DNA of 9,515 nt from Proteocatella sp049670425 (GTDB lineage: Bacteria > Bacillota > Clostridia > Peptostreptococcales > Filifactoraceae). The stretch spans positions 1-9,515 of the forward strand of contig JBATTG010000202.1 of assembly GCA_049670425.1 (NCBI GenBank), read 5' to 3'. How positions within the stretch are numbered: position 1 is the first letter of the stretch; each line of letters opens with the position of its first letter. The notes below the pieces were generated by a model. The model was given only the letters and a program-made list of their open reading frames with translations. It had not been told where the DNA came from and ran no database searches. The position numbers were made by a program, and so were the translations under genes. Of this stretch, positions 6,657-9,515 are shown one piece after another.

Positions 6657-8135
6657 ATGAAAATATTTTTGCAAAATCTAAAATACGAATATGAAATTCA
6701 TATGCTAATTAACAGCTTCAAAAAATTAGACTGTAATTTTTTTGATGCGGCCTTATACGAACCTAACCTGCAAGACGACTATATCTACATTTTTGAAGAA
6801 TCCACTGATAATAAACTCGATTTATTTCAAAAAAACATAGTCTGCATATCAAAAATTGGTGAAAATTCCTACAATTTGAATGAAGCTTGCCTTGATGACA
6901 AAAAAGAAATAAGAAATTGCTATAAGAGGCTTCTATACAGCTTGTTATCTCAGGAGTTCAATAAAAAGCAGCCATGGGGAATTTTGACGGGTATCAGACC
7001 TGTCAAAATAATTAATGAGCTTAGAAAAAATGAAAACCATTTAGATATGAATACAATAAAGAATACAATTAAATCGAAATATCTGATTAGCGATGAAAAA
7101 GTCGATTTGATGGAAGAAGTATCGGATATACAAAAAACCGTAATAAACAAGCTGTCGGACGACAGTTACAGCATATATATCGGGATACCATTTTGTCCAA
7201 GCCGTTGCAACTATTGCTCTTTCTTTTCAAATGACATAAGGCTTAAAGGGCATTTACGAGACAGCTATCTTGACGCTTTAGAAAAAGAAATAAGCGGCAC
7301 GGTTGCAGATGAATGGTTTGAGGGAAAAAGGCTCGACAGCCTCTATGTAGGCGGCGGTACTCCGACTGCACTTGAGGATCATCAGATTGAAAGACTGCTG
7401 AAGTTTTTGGATCAGACCTTTAAGCTTGACAGTATAAATGAAATTACATTTGAAGCAGGGCGTCCTGATACAATAACCGATTCCAAACTTCAAATATTAA
7501 AGAAATATGGGATAAATAGAATATCTATAAATCCTCAGACTATGGTGGACAGGACCTTGGTAAGTATCGGAAGAAACCATGATTCAAAAAGCATAGAGGA
7601 CGTTTATTATCTCGCAAGAAAACATGGTTTTGAAAATATAAATATGGATATAATTCTGGGCCTTAGCAACGAAGATATCAAAGATGTAGAATATACACTG
7701 AAAAAACTCGTTGAGTTAAATCCAGATTCAATAACAATGCATACACTTTCAATAAAAAGAGCTTCAAAATTACATGAAGAACCTGACTTGGAAGAAATAA
7801 TCAGACAAGAAAAAAATATAATGGATATGGTAAGCCTTGTATACAAATATATGGGTGACATCAATATGAAGCCATATTATCTCTATAGACAGAAAAATAT
7901 ATTAGGCGGATTCGAAAATGTTGGATTTGCAAAAGAAAACAAGGAATCCTGGTACAACATAGTTATCATGGAAGAATTGCAAAACATCTTAGCCTTTGGT
8001 TCCGGAAGCGTATCCAGATTTGTTTATCCATCAGAGAATCGAATAGAAAGAGTTTCAAATATAAAAAATTTAGAAAGCTATATTGATAAAATTGAGGATA
8101 TGATAAATAAAAAAAGAGTGGAGATGAAGCTATGA
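6657..8135 (+). CDS. hemZ: Radical SAM protein of the HemZ family (coproporphyrinogen III oxidase-like)
   Basis: The 492-residue protein has a family-typical N-terminal extension of about 170 residues that includes the HemZ marker PWGILTGIRPVKI (106-118). The radical SAM core follows with the 4Fe-4S motif C180-P-S-R-C184-N-Y-C187-S-F. Further core motifs are VGGGTPT (231-237), FEAGRPDT (265-272), GINRISINPQT (285-295) and, near the C terminus, FGSGSVSRF. HemZ is annotated as an oxygen-independent coproporphyrinogen dehydrogenase, but for most members this activity is unproven, and no other haem-biosynthesis gene is in view. A modest AAGG (6646-6649) lies 7 nt before the ATG, within the upstream gene. 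Its stop overlaps the hisS start (ATGA), so the two are probably translationally coupled. Family assignment is firm; the reaction is inferred. Confidence 0.92.
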   Translation: MKIFLQNLKYEYEIHMLINSFKKLDCNFFDAALYEPNLQDDYIYIFEESTDNKLDLFQKNIVCISKIGENSYNLNEACLDDKKEIRNCYKRLLYSLLSQEFNKKQPWGILTGIRPVKIINELRKNENHLDMNTIKNTIKSKYLISDEKVDLMEEVSDIQKTVINKLSDDSYSIYIGIPFCPSRCNYCSFFSNDIRLKGHLRDSYLDALEKEISGTVADEWFEGKRLDSLYVGGGTPTALEDHQIERLLKFLDQTFKLDSINEITFEAGRPDTITDSKLQILKKYGINRISINPQTMVDRTLVSIGRNHDSKSIEDVYYLARKHGFENINMDIILGLSNEDIKDVEYTLKKLVELNPDSITMHTLSIKRASKLHEEPDLEEIIRQEKNIMDMVSLVYKYMGDINMKPYYLYRQKNILGGFENVGFAKENKESWYNIVIMEELQNILAFGSGSVSRFVYPSENRIERVSNIKNLESYIDKIEDMINKKRVEMKL

Positions 8136-9418
8136 AAATTCAAAAACCAAAGGGAACAGATGACATTTTACCAGTTTCTATAGGAAAATGGTATTACGTA
8201 GAGGATATGTTTAAGAAAGTCTGCAACGATTTTGGATATAAGGAAATAAGAACTCCTATATTTGAATCTACGGATTTATTTAAAAGAGGGGTTGGAGATA
8301 CTACAGACATCGTCCAAAAGGAGATGTTTAACCTCGAGCAGAGGATAAATCCTAAATCAAAGAAAAAACCGGAAGCTTTCTCGCTTAAACCCGAAGGTAC
8401 AGCACCTGTAGTAAGGTCATATATTGAAAACAGTCTTTATTCAAATCCGCAGCCTACTAAACTGTTTTATAACACGCCTTGCTTCAGATATGAGCAGCCT
8501 CAGGAAGGAAGAAAGAGAGCTTTCCATCAGTTTGGAGTAGAGGTTTTCTCGAGTACAAATCCATACACTGACGCCGAAGTAATCTCGCTTGCGATGGAAT
8601 TTTTCAGAAGACTGGGAATCCAGCAAAATCTTGAACTTAGAATCAACTCTGTAGGAACTTCCGAAAGCAGAGCCGTTTATTCAGACAAGCTAAGAGGCTT
8701 CCTGGAAAAAGACTTCGACAAGCTTTGCGATACCTGCAAGGAAAGATATTCTAAAAATCCGATGAGAATAATAGACTGCAAAAATGAAACTTGCAAGGAA
8801 ATATCAAAGGGCGCTCCGCTCATGATAGATAACCTCAGCGATGAAAGCATTGCAAATTTCGAAAAACTCAAAGAAAGCCTTGATCTTATGGGACTTAATT
8901 ACATCATAGACCCATATATAGTGCGAGGCCTGGATTACTACACTGATACTGCTTTTGAGATAGTTTCAAATGACATAGGAAGCCAGTCTACAGTATGTGG
9001 AGGCGGACGCTATAACGGACTTGTCGAGCAGCTTGAAGGTCCGGTTACTCCGGGTATTGGATTCGGACTGGGAATCGAGAGACTGCTACTTGTAATGGAG
9101 AGTCTGGGCGTTGAATTCCCTAAAGAAGACGGAATGGATTTATTCGTGCTAGCACTTGGCGACGTGGCTGACAGGATATCTACAAAAATAATCTATGAAC
9201 TTAGAAAAAATGCAATATCATGCGACAAAGACCATCTGAAAAGAAGTATGAAGGCTCAGTTTAAATATTCAGACAAGCTCAATACTAAATATACAGCCAT
9301 AATAGGCGAAAATGAAATAGCAAATAATGTTGTAGTACTAAAAGAAATGAGTACATCAACGCAAACAAATATGAATCTTGAAACATTTATAGAAAACTTT
9401 ATAACCATGTTTAAATAA
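8132..9418 (+). CDS. hisS: Histidine--tRNA ligase
   Basis: HisRS charges tRNA-His using ATP. The 428-residue product is of normal length for a class II bacterial HisRS. It begins with the family signature KPKGTDDILP (5-14). Motif 2 appears as FRYEQPQEGRKRAFHQFGVE (118-137), the HisRS-specific histidine-A motif as VRGLDYYTDTAFE, and motif 3 as GIGFGLGIERLLL. The C-terminal anticodon-binding domain (about 330-428) is complete. A cysteine-rich insertion (CDTCKE, IIDCKNETCKE) is common in clostridial HisRS. The start overlaps the hemZ stop by 4 nt, with GGAG at 8120-8123 placed 8 nt upstream. No T-box or attenuator leader precedes it because it is internal to the operon, so its supply is tied to the rel promoter or an unseen internal one. 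Confidence 0.97.
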   Translation: MKIQKPKGTDDILPVSIGKWYYVEDMFKKVCNDFGYKEIRTPIFESTDLFKRGVGDTTDIVQKEMFNLEQRINPKSKKKPEAFSLKPEGTAPVVRSYIENSLYSNPQPTKLFYNTPCFRYEQPQEGRKRAFHQFGVEVFSSTNPYTDAEVISLAMEFFRRLGIQQNLELRINSVGTSESRAVYSDKLRGFLEKDFDKLCDTCKERYSKNPMRIIDCKNETCKEISKGAPLMIDNLSDESIANFEKLKESLDLMGLNYIIDPYIVRGLDYYTDTAFEIVSNDIGSQSTVCGGGRYNGLVEQLEGPVTPGIGFGLGIERLLLVMESLGVEFPKEDGMDLFVLALGDVADRISTKIIYELRKNAISCDKDHLKRSMKAQFKYSDKLNTKYTAIIGENEIANNVVVLKEMSTSTQTNMNLETFIENFITMFK

Positions 9419-9436
9419 AGTCAGCACTAGGGATAA

Positions 9437-9473
9437 ATGCCAAATTGGAGGAAGCACTTTTCCAATTTGGCAT
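9437..9473 (+). repeat. Perfect 13-bp inverted repeat after hisS
   Basis: Positions 9437-9449 pair perfectly with 9461-9473 around an 11-nt loop (two G-U pairs could extend it inward). It starts 18 nt after the hisS stop. On either strand the stem is not followed by a T-run (ATTACAAAA on +), so it does not match a standard intrinsic terminator. It could be a weak terminator, an mRNA-stabilising or processing hairpin between cistrons, or a leader element of the next gene. Confidence 0.8.
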
Positions 9474-9504
9474 ATTACAAAAATAAAACTTATGGAGATA
9501 TAAT

Positions 9505-9515
9505 ATGGAAACCTT
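9505..9515 (+). CDS. Start of a further gene, truncated by window (possibly aspS)
   Basis: An ATG with GGAGA (9494-9498) 6 nt upstream opens a frame reading Met-Glu-Thr before the window ends. In many Firmicutes hisS is followed by aspS (aspartyl-tRNA synthetase), whose N terminus can start this way, but three residues cannot identify a protein. The call rests on the ribosome binding site and known gene order only. Confidence 0.45.

Noticed and set aside
9499..9504. Perfect TATAAT just before the last start codon
   Set aside because: It lies directly against the ATG at 9505 and overlaps the ribosome binding region; a promoter here would give a leaderless transcript, and no -35 is visible.
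1..9515. CRISPR array, tRNA, rRNA, insertion sequence or phage genes
   Set aside because: No regularly spaced repeats, cloverleaf-like sequences, transposase-like frames or phage-type genes are visible; the window is almost fully occupied by housekeeping genes.

Overview
The window looks like a stretch of chromosome from a low-GC, anaerobic Gram-positive bacterium (Clostridia sensu lato). The grounds are the A+T-rich DNA, strong AAGGAG/GGAGGTGA-type ribosome binding sites, a rubredoxin, a bifunctional Rel protein with its hydrolase site intact, a HemZ-type radical SAM protein, and the gene order recJ-apt-rel-dtd-MBL-hemZ-hisS, a well-known Firmicutes cluster. Genus cannot be fixed from the sequence. 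All recognised genes are on the + strand.

Region 1 (1-326): the C-terminal end of an unidentified acidic-tailed protein, then a 52-residue rubredoxin whose ribosome binding site lies inside the upstream gene, then a near-ideal intrinsic terminator. Region 2 (about 327-3300): a candidate extended -10 promoter, a solitary type IV prepilin-like protein with no assembly genes in view, a short RecJ-family exonuclease and adenine phosphoribosyltransferase. A 12-bp-stem terminator closes this unit. Region 3 (about 3301-9418): a fresh promoter with a consensus TATAAT drives rel (ppGpp synthetase/hydrolase), dtd (D-aminoacyl-tRNA deacylase), a glyoxalase II-like metallo-hydrolase, hemZ and hisS. These five are packed with gaps of 10, 14, 1 and -4 nt. 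Region 4 (9419-9515): a perfect 13-bp inverted repeat without a T-tract, then a ribosome binding site and the first codons of another gene, which by known gene order could be aspS.

Functional themes are stringent response and purine economy (Rel, Apt), translation quality and charging (Dtd, HisRS), DNA repair (RecJ), and metal or redox enzymes (rubredoxin, MBL hydrolase, HemZ). Most of the window is conserved housekeeping DNA, and I do not see a convincing undescribed system. The least ordinary points are the orphan prepilin placed directly upstream of, and apparently co-transcribed with, the short recJ; the start codon of rel; the absence of a good ribosome binding site for dtd; and the T-less hairpin after hisS.
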